Assembly (NCBI RefSeq): GCF_023660105.1
Contig: NZ_JAMHGA010000044.1
Span: 62,001-126,000, forward strand
Reading direction: 5' to 3'
Length of the DNA stretch: 64,000 nucleotides
Origin: Desulfovibrio aminophilus
Lineage (GTDB): Bacteria; Desulfobacterota; Desulfovibrionia; Desulfovibrionales; Desulfovibrionaceae
Position 1 is the first letter of the stretch. Each line of letters starts with the position of its first letter. Of the stretch, positions 21,736-29,745 are shown piece after piece. Under the pieces are notes generated by a model that did not search any database, was not told the DNA's origin, and saw only the letters and a program-made list of their open reading frames with translations. Both the position numbers and the translations under genes were made by a program.

Positions 21736-22314
21736 ATGGCTAAAAGGCGTTTGACGTTCCTACTGTCCTTCCTGATCCTGCTTCTCTCCGTGGGCCAAAT
21801 TCTCGCGGCCCCGGCGCCCAATGACAAACGCAAGGAAACCGTGCTCCAGAAATACCTCGACGCCAAGGAGGCCTATGCCATGTGGCAGGCGTCGCCCGAC
21901 AAGGTGTTCATCGTGGATGTGCGCACCCCCGAGGAGTATGATTTCGTCGGCCATCCCGCCATGGCCCGGAACGTTCCGGTGCAGACTTGGGCGGGCAAAT
22001 GGGACACTGAAAAGAAATCCATGCCCCTGGTGGACAACCCCGCTTTTGTCAGCACCATGAAAAAGCTGCACAAGCCCGGCGACACCCTGATCCTGATGTG
22101 CCGCTCCGGGCACAGAAGCGCCAAGGCCATCGCGAAACTCGCCGAGGCGGGGTTTACGAACGTCTACAACATGATCGACGGCTTCGAGGGAGACAAGGTC
22201 GAGGACAAGGCGAATTCGGAATTCGGCAAACGCGTCCTGAACGGCTGGCGCAACTCCAAGCTGCCTTGGACCTACGCCTTGGATGAAAAGCTGATCTACA
22301 TGCCCGTCAACTGA
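21736..22314 (+). CDS. Secreted rhodanese-like sulfurtransferase
   Basis: 192-residue exported protein with a Sec signal peptide (KRRLTFLLSFLILLLS, likely cleaved after ILA) and one rhodanese domain from about residue 45. The active-site loop has C122 in CRSGHRS, so persulfide transfer is plausible, in the periplasm. The domain begins with VFIVDVRTPEEY. I chose the second ATG (21736), nine bases after GGAGG; the first (21727) touches the site. Codon use is less GC-rich than its neighbours. A strong terminator follows. The substrate is unknown; thiosulfate, polysulfide or a thiol carrier are options. Confidence 0.88.
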   Translation: MAKRRLTFLLSFLILLLSVGQILAAPAPNDKRKETVLQKYLDAKEAYAMWQASPDKVFIVDVRTPEEYDFVGHPAMARNVPVQTWAGKWDTEKKSMPLVDNPAFVSTMKKLHKPGDTLILMCRSGHRSAKAIAKLAEAGFTNVYNMIDGFEGDKVEDKANSEFGKRVLNGWRNSKLPWTYALDEKLIYMPVN

Positions 22315-22343
22315 AATTCAGGCCACGCGCACATGGCATGCAG

Positions 22344-22373
22344 GGTCGGCGGGAGTCCCGCCGGCCTTTTTTT
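22344..22373 (+). terminator. Rho-independent terminator of the rhodanese gene
   Basis: A 10-bp stem (GGTCGGCGGG against CCCGCCGGCC, one G-U pair) with a 3-base AGT loop is followed by seven T's (22367-22373). It lies 30 bases after the rhodanese stop and separates it from the convergent cysteine synthase fusion. Confidence 0.92.
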
Positions 22374-22443
22374 GCGGCTTCCATGCGAAGACGATCCTGA
22401 CGCCCGCCTCGTCGGCGAACTCAGCGTGAACCAATGCGGATGG

Positions 22444-24747
22444 TTACTGCGCGGAAGGGATGCGGCAAAAAACTCGTACACCTCCCGGCGTGTCCTCCAG
22501 CCGGTAACCCGCCGCCGCGATCCGGTCGCGCAGGGAGTCGGAGGCCGCGAAGTCCTTGCGCGCCCGGGCCTCCTCGCGCTCGTCCAGGAGCCTTTGCACG
22601 GCCTCGGGCAGCTCGGCCTGGGGCAGGGGCAGGTGCGCGGGGTCCAGGATGCCCAGCACCCGGTCCACGCCGCGCAGGACCTTGAGGCAGGCCGCGGCCC
22701 CGGCCCCGCCGAGGCGGTCCTTGGCGGCCAGGCCGTTGACCGTCTTCACGAAGCCGAACAGCGCGGGCCAGAACTGGTGCAGGGAGAGATCGTCCTCCAG
22801 GGCGGCGGAGAAGGCGGCCTTGAGGTCGAACACGGCCTGCCGCGCGCGGTCCGGCACGTCCTCGCCCGGGCTCCCGGCCTGGAGCGTCAGGGACGCGGCG
22901 CAGTCCTGGACCTTGCGCCAGTTCCTGCCCCACATGGCCAGGCTCTGGCGGGTCAGGGGCAGGGACTTGCGGTAGGAGCCGGAGAGCAGCCACATGCGCA
23001 GCACGCGCGGGTCGCCGCACTCCTCCAGGGCGGCCTCCAGACCGGCGGGTTCGCCCTCGGCCGGGGCCACGCGCTTGTCCACCAGCCAGGCCTGGGGCTC
23101 GCGGCCCTCGGCGGACCAGAGCGCGCGCAGGTTCTCCAGGTGCGGGAACTGGTGCGCCTCGCCCGCCAGGACCACGTCCAGCCGAGGCAGGGCCTCCACG
23201 GCGGCGGCCGCCAACTGCAGGAACCAGGACGGCCGCACGTTGCCCCACTCGGTCTCCAGCACCTCGCCCTGCTTCAGGTCCATGAGGCTGGCCCGCTTGA
23301 GCAGGGTGAAGTCGCGCGGGTTCTCCTTGACGTAGGCCTCCAGGTCCACGGTCTTGCCCACCGAGACCTTGTCCGCGTCCATGCAGGCCATGCCGCCGTA
23401 GCGCTTGTCGCGCAGCACGTCGAAATACACCGAGCGGAGCTTCTCGTAGGCAAGCCCCTTGCCCAGGAGCTTGCGGCAGAGGGCCACGGCCCGCTCGCTG
23501 GCCGAGGAGGCCTGGGCGAAGAGCGTGGCCTCGCGCAGGCCCAGGGCCCGGCCCAGCTCACGCACGCGCGCGGTGGCCGAGGCGGCGTAGTCGGCCCGGC
23601 GTTTGTGCTCCGCGCGGGCCGCGGAAAGGGTGCGGTCGTCCATGTCGGCCAGGCCCACGGCGACCACCGGCTTGCCTCCCTCGGCCTCCAGGTGCCGGGC
23701 CAGGACATCCAGGAGCACGGCGCGGCGCCAGGCGCTCAGGTCGCCGGGATCGTCCAGGCTCGGGCCCAGGGTGTACAGGCCCGAAGCCGAGGCCAGGGTC
23801 ACGGGCCGCCCCGTGGCCGCGCTCACCAGCTTCACCCCGCGCTCGGAGCGCGGCGCGAAGAGGGGCGTGGAGAGATAGCGCTCGCCGCTGTCCGGGAAGA
23901 TGACCACGACCACGCCCTCGGACAGCCCGGCGGCCACCTTGAGGGCCCCGGCCAGGGCCGCCCCCGAGCTCATGCCCGCCAGGATGCCCTCCTCGCGCGC
24001 CAGGCGGCGGCAGAGGCTGAAGGCCTCCTGGTCCTCCACGTTGAGCACCGCGTCCAGGGCCTTCTTGTCGTAGATGCCCGGCGGGTAGGACTCGTGCATG
24101 TTCTTCAGGCCCTGGATCTTGTGCCCGGCGAAGGGCTCCACGGCCACCACCCGCGCCTTGCCGCCGCTGAATTCCTTGAGGCCCTTGACCAGGCCCATGG
24201 CCGTGCCCGTGGTGCCCAGGGAGGCGACCACGTGGGTCACGCTCCCGCCGGTCTGGTCCCAGATCTCCCGGGCCGTGCCCCGGTAGTGGGCCGCGATGCT
24301 GGCGGGGTTGTTGTACTGGTCCATGAGCACGTACTTGTCCGGCTCCTCGCGGGCCATGCGGTAGGCCAGCTCGATGGCCCCGTCCGTGGCCAGCCGCGCG
24401 GGGGTCAGCTCGATCTCCGCGCCGAAGGCCCGCAGGATCATCTTGCGCTCCTCTGAGGCGGCCTCGCTCATGAGCAGCTTGATGCGGTAGCCCTTGACCG
24501 CCGCCACCATGGCCAGGCCGATGCCCGTGTTGCCGCTGGTGGCCTCGATGATGGTCTTGTCCGAGGTGAGTTCGCCGGAGGCCTCGGCGGCCTCGATCAT
24601 GGCCAGGGCCACGCGGTCCTTGATCGAGCCGCCGGGATTGCGGCACTCGATCTTCGCCAGGATTTTGACGTTCGGGTGGGGGTTGAGCCGGCGGATCTCC
24701 ACCAGCGGGGTCTGCCCGATCATCTGCAGGACATTTTCGTGGAGCAT
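22444..24747 (-). CDS. Cysteine synthase fused to a degenerate cysteinyl-tRNA synthetase-like domain
   Basis: 767 residues. Residues 1-300 are a PLP-dependent cysteine synthase: PLP Lys43 in GGSIKDR, substrate loop TSGNTGIG (70-77), phosphate loop GTTGT (178-182), and PDSGERYLST (285-294). The GTTGT loop and the GLKNM...IYD segment resemble CysM-type enzymes more than CysK. Residues about 303-767 align with cysteinyl-tRNA synthetase over its length (YTLGPSLDD matches the YVCGITVYD region; MDDRTLSAA matches IDDKIIKRA), but HIGH, KMSKS, and the zinc ligands are all missing. The C-terminal helical region is retained. The second half is thus probably a non-catalytic sensor, tRNA-binding or scaffold module. 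It is alone on its strand, facing the rhodanese gene. Confidence 0.88.
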   Translation of the reverse strand: MLHENVLQMIGQTPLVEIRRLNPHPNVKILAKIECRNPGGSIKDRVALAMIEAAEASGELTSDKTIIEATSGNTGIGLAMVAAVKGYRIKLLMSEAASEERKMILRAFGAEIELTPARLATDGAIELAYRMAREEPDKYVLMDQYNNPASIAAHYRGTAREIWDQTGGSVTHVVASLGTTGTAMGLVKGLKEFSGGKARVVAVEPFAGHKIQGLKNMHESYPPGIYDKKALDAVLNVEDQEAFSLCRRLAREEGILAGMSSGAALAGALKVAAGLSEGVVVVIFPDSGERYLSTPLFAPRSERGVKLVSAATGRPVTLASASGLYTLGPSLDDPGDLSAWRRAVLLDVLARHLEAEGGKPVVAVGLADMDDRTLSAARAEHKRRADYAASATARVRELGRALGLREATLFAQASSASERAVALCRKLLGKGLAYEKLRSVYFDVLRDKRYGGMACMDADKVSVGKTVDLEAYVKENPRDFTLLKRASLMDLKQGEVLETEWGNVRPSWFLQLAAAAVEALPRLDVVLAGEAHQFPHLENLRALWSAEGREPQAWLVDKRVAPAEGEPAGLEAALEECGDPRVLRMWLLSGSYRKSLPLTRQSLAMWGRNWRKVQDCAASLTLQAGSPGEDVPDRARQAVFDLKAAFSAALEDDLSLHQFWPALFGFVKTVNGLAAKDRLGGAGAAACLKVLRGVDRVLGILDPAHLPLPQAELPEAVQRLLDEREEARARKDFAASDSLRDRIAAAGYRLEDTPGGVRVFCRIPSAQ

Positions 24748-24825
24748 GGCTTCCCTCGAATATGTTCAGGCGGCGCAAACGCCTCCGTTCGACCGGATGT
24801 AGGCCAAAATCGGAATGGCCGCAAG

Positions 24826-24842
24826 TTGGCAGAAAACTTGCA
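24826..24842 (+). promoter_or_regulatory. Sigma54 (RpoN) -24/-12 promoter
   Basis: TTGGCAGAAAACTTGCA has the invariant GG (24828-24829) and GC (24840-24841) exactly ten bases apart and close fits to TTGGCA and TTGCA. The predicted transcript start is about 28 bases before the Maf-type gene, and a GGGAG ribosome site fits between. Flagellar genes in many bacteria use sigma54, which agrees with the gene it precedes. Confidence 0.82.
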
Positions 24843-24880
24843 AACCCGTGGCGAACGCCAAACCTTCGAGGGAGTCGCCG

Positions 24881-26647
24881 ATGAAGATGTTCCCCTTCCT
24901 GCGCGAGAACATGGAGACCCTGGACCGCCTGGGCCAGATGATCGTGGCCTGGCTGGCCGCCCGGAAAGCCGACGAACAGCGCATCAAGGACAGCCTGTTC
25001 GTCAACCGCCACGGGCTCATCGACTGGAAGCTCCCCACCGGGTCCGGCATGTTCGAGCAGGTGCCCCCGCAGGCGTTCTATTCCGAATGGGACGGCGGCG
25101 CCAAGCCGGACACCAGCGCCACCATCCTCGTGGGCTGCAACGTGGGCTACGGCCTGAACCGCCTGCTCACGAACACCCCGGACAGCCACAAGGTCATCGT
25201 GGTCGAGCCGAATCCCGAGCTGCTCCTGGCCTGCCTGGGCCAGACCGACTTCCGGCCCTTCCTGGAGCACAAGAAGCTCCACTTCGCCCTGCCCGAGGAC
25301 GACTATCTGGGCGAAATCATCAAGAATCTTGACCTGCAATACATCTTCGGCGTGATCAACCTGCGCGCCGACCTGCCGAGCCAGCAGATGGGCCCGGAAT
25401 ACGCCTCGCTGCTGGCGCGCATCAAGGGCCGCGTGGAGAACTTCTGCGTGGAGATGAACACCCTGCGCAGCCGCCAGGACGTCATGGTCGGCAACGAGTT
25501 GAAGAACTTCCACCGGGCCCTGTCCGACGGCAGCCTGGCCGGGCTGGAGAACAGCGCGCGCGGCGTCACGGCCGTGATCCTCGGCGCGGGCCCGTCCCTG
25601 CTCCGCTTCGCCCCGGAGTTCGCCCGCGACCCGGGCCAAGCGCTCTACGCCACGGCGCTCCAGACCATGCCCACCCTCCAGGCCCAGGGCATCACCCCGC
25701 ATTTCTGCATGGCCATCGACTACGACCCGGGCATGCTGCGCATCTTCGACCGCCTGGACGCGGAGCGCGCGGCGGACGTGCCCCTGATCTACTCCACCAA
25801 GGTCCAGCCCGAGCTGGTGCGCCGCTACCCCGGCCCGACCATCCCGCTGTGGACCATCGGCGGCATGGCCACCTTCGCCATGAAGGACCGCGAACTGGTC
25901 CTGGACGCGGGCGGCAACGTGAGCCTGACCCTGGCGCGCTTCCTGCGTTGGTGCGGGGTTTCGCGGCTGGTCCTGGCGGGCCAGGACTTCGCCTGGAGCG
26001 GCGAGCAGACCCACGCCGACGGCCACCACGCCGCCGGACGCAAGGTCGTCTTCAACCCGCGCGCGCATCTGCGGATCAAAAATCTCCACGGCGAGGAGAT
26101 CGTCACCACGCCGCAGTACATGGCCGCCAAGCGCGAGCTGGAGATGGACCTGCGCAAGACGAACCTCCCGGTCTTCGGCCTCTATGGCGGCGGCGCGCCC
26201 ATCGAGGGAGTGGAGATGCTCGACATGGCCCAGGTCCGCGAACGCGGCCTGCTGGATTCGCTGCCGGGCAGCGTGGAGGGCTTCCTGGACCGGCTCCTGT
26301 CCGCCCGGGAACGGCGGCGCTCCTTCGACTTCGAGCCCCGCAGCCACCGCTGGTCCGTCTCCCTGCGCAACGCCGAAAAGCAGCTGACCCGGCTCTTCCG
26401 CAACCTGGGCGGCAACCAGAAGGAAATCCACGGGATGTTCGAGCGGGCCCTCCTGTTCATCAAGCAGGATCCGCTCTACGTGCCCTACCTGTTCAACGAG
26501 ATCATCAACCTCTCCGGCCTGGCCAAGGCGCGCCACTCCTACGAGCCCAAGGACCTCGCCGAGTTCCGCAGGATCGAGAAGGACGTGCTGCGCAAGGTCC
26601 GGGAGGTGGACCGCTGCCTTCTGCCCGCCGGGAGCCGAGCGGCCTGA
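24881..26647 (+). CDS. Motility-associated factor / flagellin glycosylation protein (MAF, DUF115)
   Basis: 588-residue cytosolic protein of the 6-hydroxymethylpterin pyrophosphokinase MptE-like (DUF115) family. Such proteins, called Maf, transfer nonulosonic sugars to flagellin. A Rossmann-like N-terminal part (ILVGCNVGYGL and VIVVEPNPELL) is followed by the DUF115 core with the motif VILGAGPSLLRFAPEF and the MAIDYDPGMLRIFD stretch, then a helical C-terminus. The ATG at 24881 follows GGGAG; an upstream ATG overlaps the sigma54 promoter and is ruled out. No flagellin gene is in the window. Confidence 0.82.
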   Translation: MKMFPFLRENMETLDRLGQMIVAWLAARKADEQRIKDSLFVNRHGLIDWKLPTGSGMFEQVPPQAFYSEWDGGAKPDTSATILVGCNVGYGLNRLLTNTPDSHKVIVVEPNPELLLACLGQTDFRPFLEHKKLHFALPEDDYLGEIIKNLDLQYIFGVINLRADLPSQQMGPEYASLLARIKGRVENFCVEMNTLRSRQDVMVGNELKNFHRALSDGSLAGLENSARGVTAVILGAGPSLLRFAPEFARDPGQALYATALQTMPTLQAQGITPHFCMAIDYDPGMLRIFDRLDAERAADVPLIYSTKVQPELVRRYPGPTIPLWTIGGMATFAMKDRELVLDAGGNVSLTLARFLRWCGVSRLVLAGQDFAWSGEQTHADGHHAAGRKVVFNPRAHLRIKNLHGEEIVTTPQYMAAKRELEMDLRKTNLPVFGLYGGGAPIEGVEMLDMAQVRERGLLDSLPGSVEGFLDRLLSARERRRSFDFEPRSHRWSVSLRNAEKQLTRLFRNLGGNQKEIHGMFERALLFIKQDPLYVPYLFNEIINLSGLAKARHSYEPKDLAEFRRIEKDVLRKVREVDRCLLPAGSRAA

Positions 26648-26697
26648 TCCCGGCCGGTCCGCCTTGCGCCGCCGGGCGGGAGCGCCTATAAGGCGGC

Positions 26698-27327
26698 ATG
26701 TCCTGGTCGCGTCTTCTTCTCGGCTGGCTGCGCTTTTCCTGGCCGCTGCTGCTCGTGCTGCTCGTCCTCTGGCTCGCGTTCGGAGGCGACGAGGCCGCCG
26801 TGGAGGTGTTCTTCCGCGCGCACCGGGAGGCCCACTCCGGCCTGAAGATGGCGATGCGCGGCATCACCGACTGGTCCAACCCGCCGTTCTACGCCGTCTA
26901 CGCCTGGCTGCTCTGGCGCGGCCGGCGCGAAAAGCGGCCGGACCTCACCCGGCTGGCCCTGGCCTATGTCGCGGTCCAGCTGGCCGTGTCCCTGCTGGCC
27001 GTGCGCGGGCTCAAGATGCTCATCGGCAGGCCCCGGCCCGAGGCTGGGCCGTTCTTCGAGCCCATGACCACGGATCCGGGGCACCACTCCCTGCCCTCCG
27101 GGCACACCACCGAGATCACCGGAGCCACGCTGCCCCTGGCCCTGCGGGCGGGCGGGCGGCTCGTTCCCCTGTTTCTGGCCCTGCTCACGGCCCTGACCGG
27201 CTTCAGCCGCGTCTACCTGGGCTGGCACCATCCGAGCGACGTCTTCTTCGGCTGGCTCCTGGGATCCGCGGCCGGACTGGCCATTCACCTCCTGGCGACG
27301 AAGGACGAACATGCGGGACTTTCTTGA
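26698..27327 (+). CDS. PAP2-family membrane phosphatase
   Basis: 209 residues, about six spans. It carries the three PAP2 motifs: KMLIGRPRP, PSGHTTE and SRVYLGWHHPSD, with catalytic His and Asp facing the periplasm. Such enzymes dephosphorylate undecaprenyl pyrophosphate, phosphatidic acid or lipid A. The gene ends 17 bases inside the next one, an ArnT-like glycosyltransferase, so the pair may act together on undecaprenyl-linked sugars or lipid A. Substrate not determinable from sequence. Confidence 0.92.
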   Translation: MSWSRLLLGWLRFSWPLLLVLLVLWLAFGGDEAAVEVFFRAHREAHSGLKMAMRGITDWSNPPFYAVYAWLLWRGRREKRPDLTRLALAYVAVQLAVSLLAVRGLKMLIGRPRPEAGPFFEPMTTDPGHHSLPSGHTTEITGATLPLALRAGGRLVPLFLALLTALTGFSRVYLGWHHPSDVFFGWLLGSAAGLAIHLLATKDEHAGLS

Positions 27328-28936
27328 CCGGACTTACGGAATCCTGGCCCGGCATCCCTGGTGGACCCTGGGTCTCCTGCTGGCCGCGCACACGGCCTGG
27401 ACCATGGACTGCCGCGCGCTCTGGTTCTCCGACGAGGTGCGCTACGCCAACGCCTTCGAGAATGTGATCCACGCCGGGAAATGGCTGGTGCTCTCGCTCA
27501 ACGGCCAGCCCTACCCGGACAAGCCGCCGCTCTACTTCTGGTTCCTGGCCCTGCTGCACACCATCTCGCGCATGCCCGCGGTCTTCTTCCTGGGCGCGGC
27601 CCTCTCAGGGCTGGCCTACCTCTTCGCCACCCTGGGGCTGTCCAAGAGCCTGGGCCGGAGCCGGGACTCCGGGTTCACCGCCGGGCTCGTCCTGCTGACC
27701 ACCTTCGTCTTCATCGGGCTGCTGCACTACTCGCGCATGGACCTGCTCTTCGCGGCCATGATCCTGGGCAGCCAGGCCTTCTTCTACAAGGCCTGGGGGC
27801 CGGGCGGCCGGGGCGGGCGCGGTCCGGTCCTGGCCGGATTCCTCCTGGCCGGGCTGGCCACCCTGACCAAGGGCCCCCTGGGCCTCATCTTCCCACTGCT
27901 CACCGCTTTCTGCTTCCTGGCCTGGCGCGGGGAGCTGCGCCGCATGGGCGGCCGCGCCACGCTCCAGGGCCTGGGGCTCATGCTCGGCCTGCTCCTGGCC
28001 TGGCTCCTGGCGGCCCTGGCGGTGGAGGGCACGGGCTTCATCCAGGACATCCTGGGCAAGCAGATCGTGGCCCGGGCCACGAACACCTTCCACCACAAGG
28101 AAGGGCCCTGGTACTACTTCCTGGCCCTGCCCCCGGCCTGGCTGCCCTGGACCCTCCTGCCCCTGGTCCTGCCCTTCTGGCGGGTCTTCACCCCGAAGTT
28201 CTGGAAGACGGCCTGGAACGGCCGCCGACAGGCCGGAGCGCGGGCCTGGCTCTGGTGCATGATCCTGCCCGCGTTCATCCTCCTGAGCTGCCTCTCGGGC
28301 AAGGTCTTCGTCTACATCCTGCCGTTCTTCGCGCCCCTGGCCCTGCTCACGGCCGACGTCCTGGAGGACTTGGACTGGCCCCGGGCCGGGCTGTTCTGGG
28401 TCCTGGCCTCCGGCTTCCTGCTTCTGCTGGCCCTGGCCCTGCCCGTGGCCGAGGCCCTGCTGCCCCTGCCCGTGACGCCCCGGGGCGTGGCCCTCTCCAC
28501 CGTGCTCCTGGCCGCCGCGGCCATCGGGCTCTTCCTCCTGCGCCGCGACGGAGCCCGGGCCCCGCTGCTCTTCCTGACCCTGGCCCTGCTCGTCTGGAGC
28601 CTGCCGCTCAACCGCATCACCCTGCCCTCGCTGGACGACTACATGAGCCCCAAGCGCCAGGGCTCGCTCATCCGGGCCTACGTGGCCGAGGGCTACAAGC
28701 CCCTGGCCTACGACATCTACAGCGGCATCTTCACCTACTACGCCGGGACGAACCTGCTGGAGACCAACGACCTGTCGAAGATCGCCGCCGAGGTGGAGGA
28801 GAACCCGAAGTGCGTCCTGGTCCTCCGCAAGAAGCACTGGGACGCCTGGGAGAACCGCCCGTCCCGGCTGGTGGCCTTCGACGAGCAGAACATCGCGGGT
28901 CAGGTTTACGTCCTGGCCGCCACGGCCCCGCGCTGA
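27311..28936 (+). CDS. ArnT/PMT-like membrane glycosyltransferase
   Basis: 541-residue inner-membrane GT-C enzyme with about twelve spans. Family hallmarks are the first periplasmic loop SDEVRYANAFENV (catalytic acidic pair in the SDE segment) and YPDKPPLYFWF. ArnT homologues transfer sugars from undecaprenyl phosphate to lipid A. A soluble C-terminal stretch (about 425-541) follows. The 17-base overlap with the PAP2 phosphatase gene suggests coupled expression; possible roles are lipid A or surface glycan modification. The closing donor is unknown. Confidence 0.85.
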   Translation: MRDFLDRTYGILARHPWWTLGLLLAAHTAWTMDCRALWFSDEVRYANAFENVIHAGKWLVLSLNGQPYPDKPPLYFWFLALLHTISRMPAVFFLGAALSGLAYLFATLGLSKSLGRSRDSGFTAGLVLLTTFVFIGLLHYSRMDLLFAAMILGSQAFFYKAWGPGGRGGRGPVLAGFLLAGLATLTKGPLGLIFPLLTAFCFLAWRGELRRMGGRATLQGLGLMLGLLLAWLLAALAVEGTGFIQDILGKQIVARATNTFHHKEGPWYYFLALPPAWLPWTLLPLVLPFWRVFTPKFWKTAWNGRRQAGARAWLWCMILPAFILLSCLSGKVFVYILPFFAPLALLTADVLEDLDWPRAGLFWVLASGFLLLLALALPVAEALLPLPVTPRGVALSTVLLAAAAIGLFLLRRDGARAPLLFLTLALLVWSLPLNRITLPSLDDYMSPKRQGSLIRAYVAEGYKPLAYDIYSGIFTYYAGTNLLETNDLSKIAAEVEENPKCVLVLRKKHWDAWENRPSRLVAFDEQNIAGQVYVLAATAPR

Positions 28937-28967
28937 CCGGGACGGGAAATTCCCGTTTCACACGGAC

Positions 28968-28983
28968 CGGACCGTTTTTTGCA
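28968..28983 (+). promoter_or_regulatory. Possible sigma54 promoter before the BON lipoprotein gene
   Basis: GG (28969-28970) and GC (28981-28982) are ten bases apart, with a T-rich spacer and TTGCA at the -12 box. The -24 box (CGGACC) is a weaker match than at 24826. It would start transcription about 50 bases before the gene. A 12-base palindrome TTTTTGCAAAAA (28976-28987) overlaps it. Confidence 0.4.
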
Positions 28984-29042
28984 AAAAGGTTTCCGCAACG
29001 CTGAAACCCCAACCCGGGCCCGGCCCGGCACTGGACACGGCC

Positions 29043-29681
29043 ATGCGAAACCCGCTCCTCGCCCTCCTGCTCATCCTGGCGGCAACCGCCGCCATGCAAG
29101 GGTGCGCGGGATTGCCGGTGAGCGAGGGCCTGGCCGCCGCCCAGTACGCCAACACGGCCTATTCCGGCTACAAGCTGACCGACGAGTACTTCCCCAGGGC
29201 CCGCGTGGACGGCGATCAGAGCGCGGACATGCGCCTGGAGGACGCCATCCGCAACCGCCTGCACGAAAATCCCCAGACCCACTATGCCCAGGTGAAGCCC
29301 CTGTGCTACGGCGGGGAGGTCTACCTCCTCGGCTCCGTGCGCTCCGAGGAGGAGCGCCGCCTGGCCACCCTGGCGGCCTCCAGCATGCCGGGCGTCAAGT
29401 CCGTGACGCGCTGTCTCGTCTCTCCCCGGGACGTGCTGCCCCCCGCCCGCCAGGCCGCCCTGGCCGACGCGGTCAAGGCCCGTCTGGCCGCCCTGGACGG
29501 CGTCCGGCCCCAGCGCCTGCGCGTGGAGGTCGTGGGGCGACACGTGGTGGTCCTGGCCTATGTGGCCGACGAAACCGAGCAGCGGCGTCTCCAGGGCGCT
29601 CTGGACGGATTGCCCGGCCTGGACGTGACCGCCTACCTGATCCCGCTCTCCGCCGACCACGCCCGCCTGGCCGCGCGCTGA
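29043..29681 (+). CDS. BON-domain outer-membrane lipoprotein
   Basis: 212-residue lipoprotein: signal peptide with lipobox MQGC (lipidated Cys at residue 21), then two BON-type domains, the first around residues 55-130 (LEDAIRNRLHENPQ to VKSVTRCLV), the second around 135-210. BON domains bind phospholipid surfaces; relatives such as DolP and OsmY maintain envelope integrity. Residues 28-50 form a short linker. It is followed by a hairpin whose T tract serves the opposite strand. Confidence 0.85.
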   Translation: MRNPLLALLLILAATAAMQGCAGLPVSEGLAAAQYANTAYSGYKLTDEYFPRARVDGDQSADMRLEDAIRNRLHENPQTHYAQVKPLCYGGEVYLLGSVRSEEERRLATLAASSMPGVKSVTRCLVSPRDVLPPARQAALADAVKARLAALDGVRPQRLRVEVVGRHVVVLAYVADETEQRRLQGALDGLPGLDVTAYLIPLSADHARLAAR

Positions 29682-29688
29682 TCCCAAA

Positions 29689-29721
29689 GAAAAACGCCGC
29701 CCCGGCATCCCGGAGCGGCGT
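29689..29721 (-). terminator. Terminator of the Gfo/Idh gene
   Basis: On the minus strand, stem ACGCCGCTCCGG / CCGGGGCGGCGT with a short GATG loop is followed by a T run (TTTTTCTTT). It ends transcription of the Gfo/Idh gene and faces the convergent BON gene. Confidence 0.85.
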
Positions 29722-29745
29722 CCTTCAATGACCATGCCCGCGCGT

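Noticed and set aside
24815-24880. Upstream ATG as the start of the Maf-type gene
   Set aside because: It lies within the sigma54 promoter, so the transcript would begin after it; ATG 24881 has a good ribosome site.
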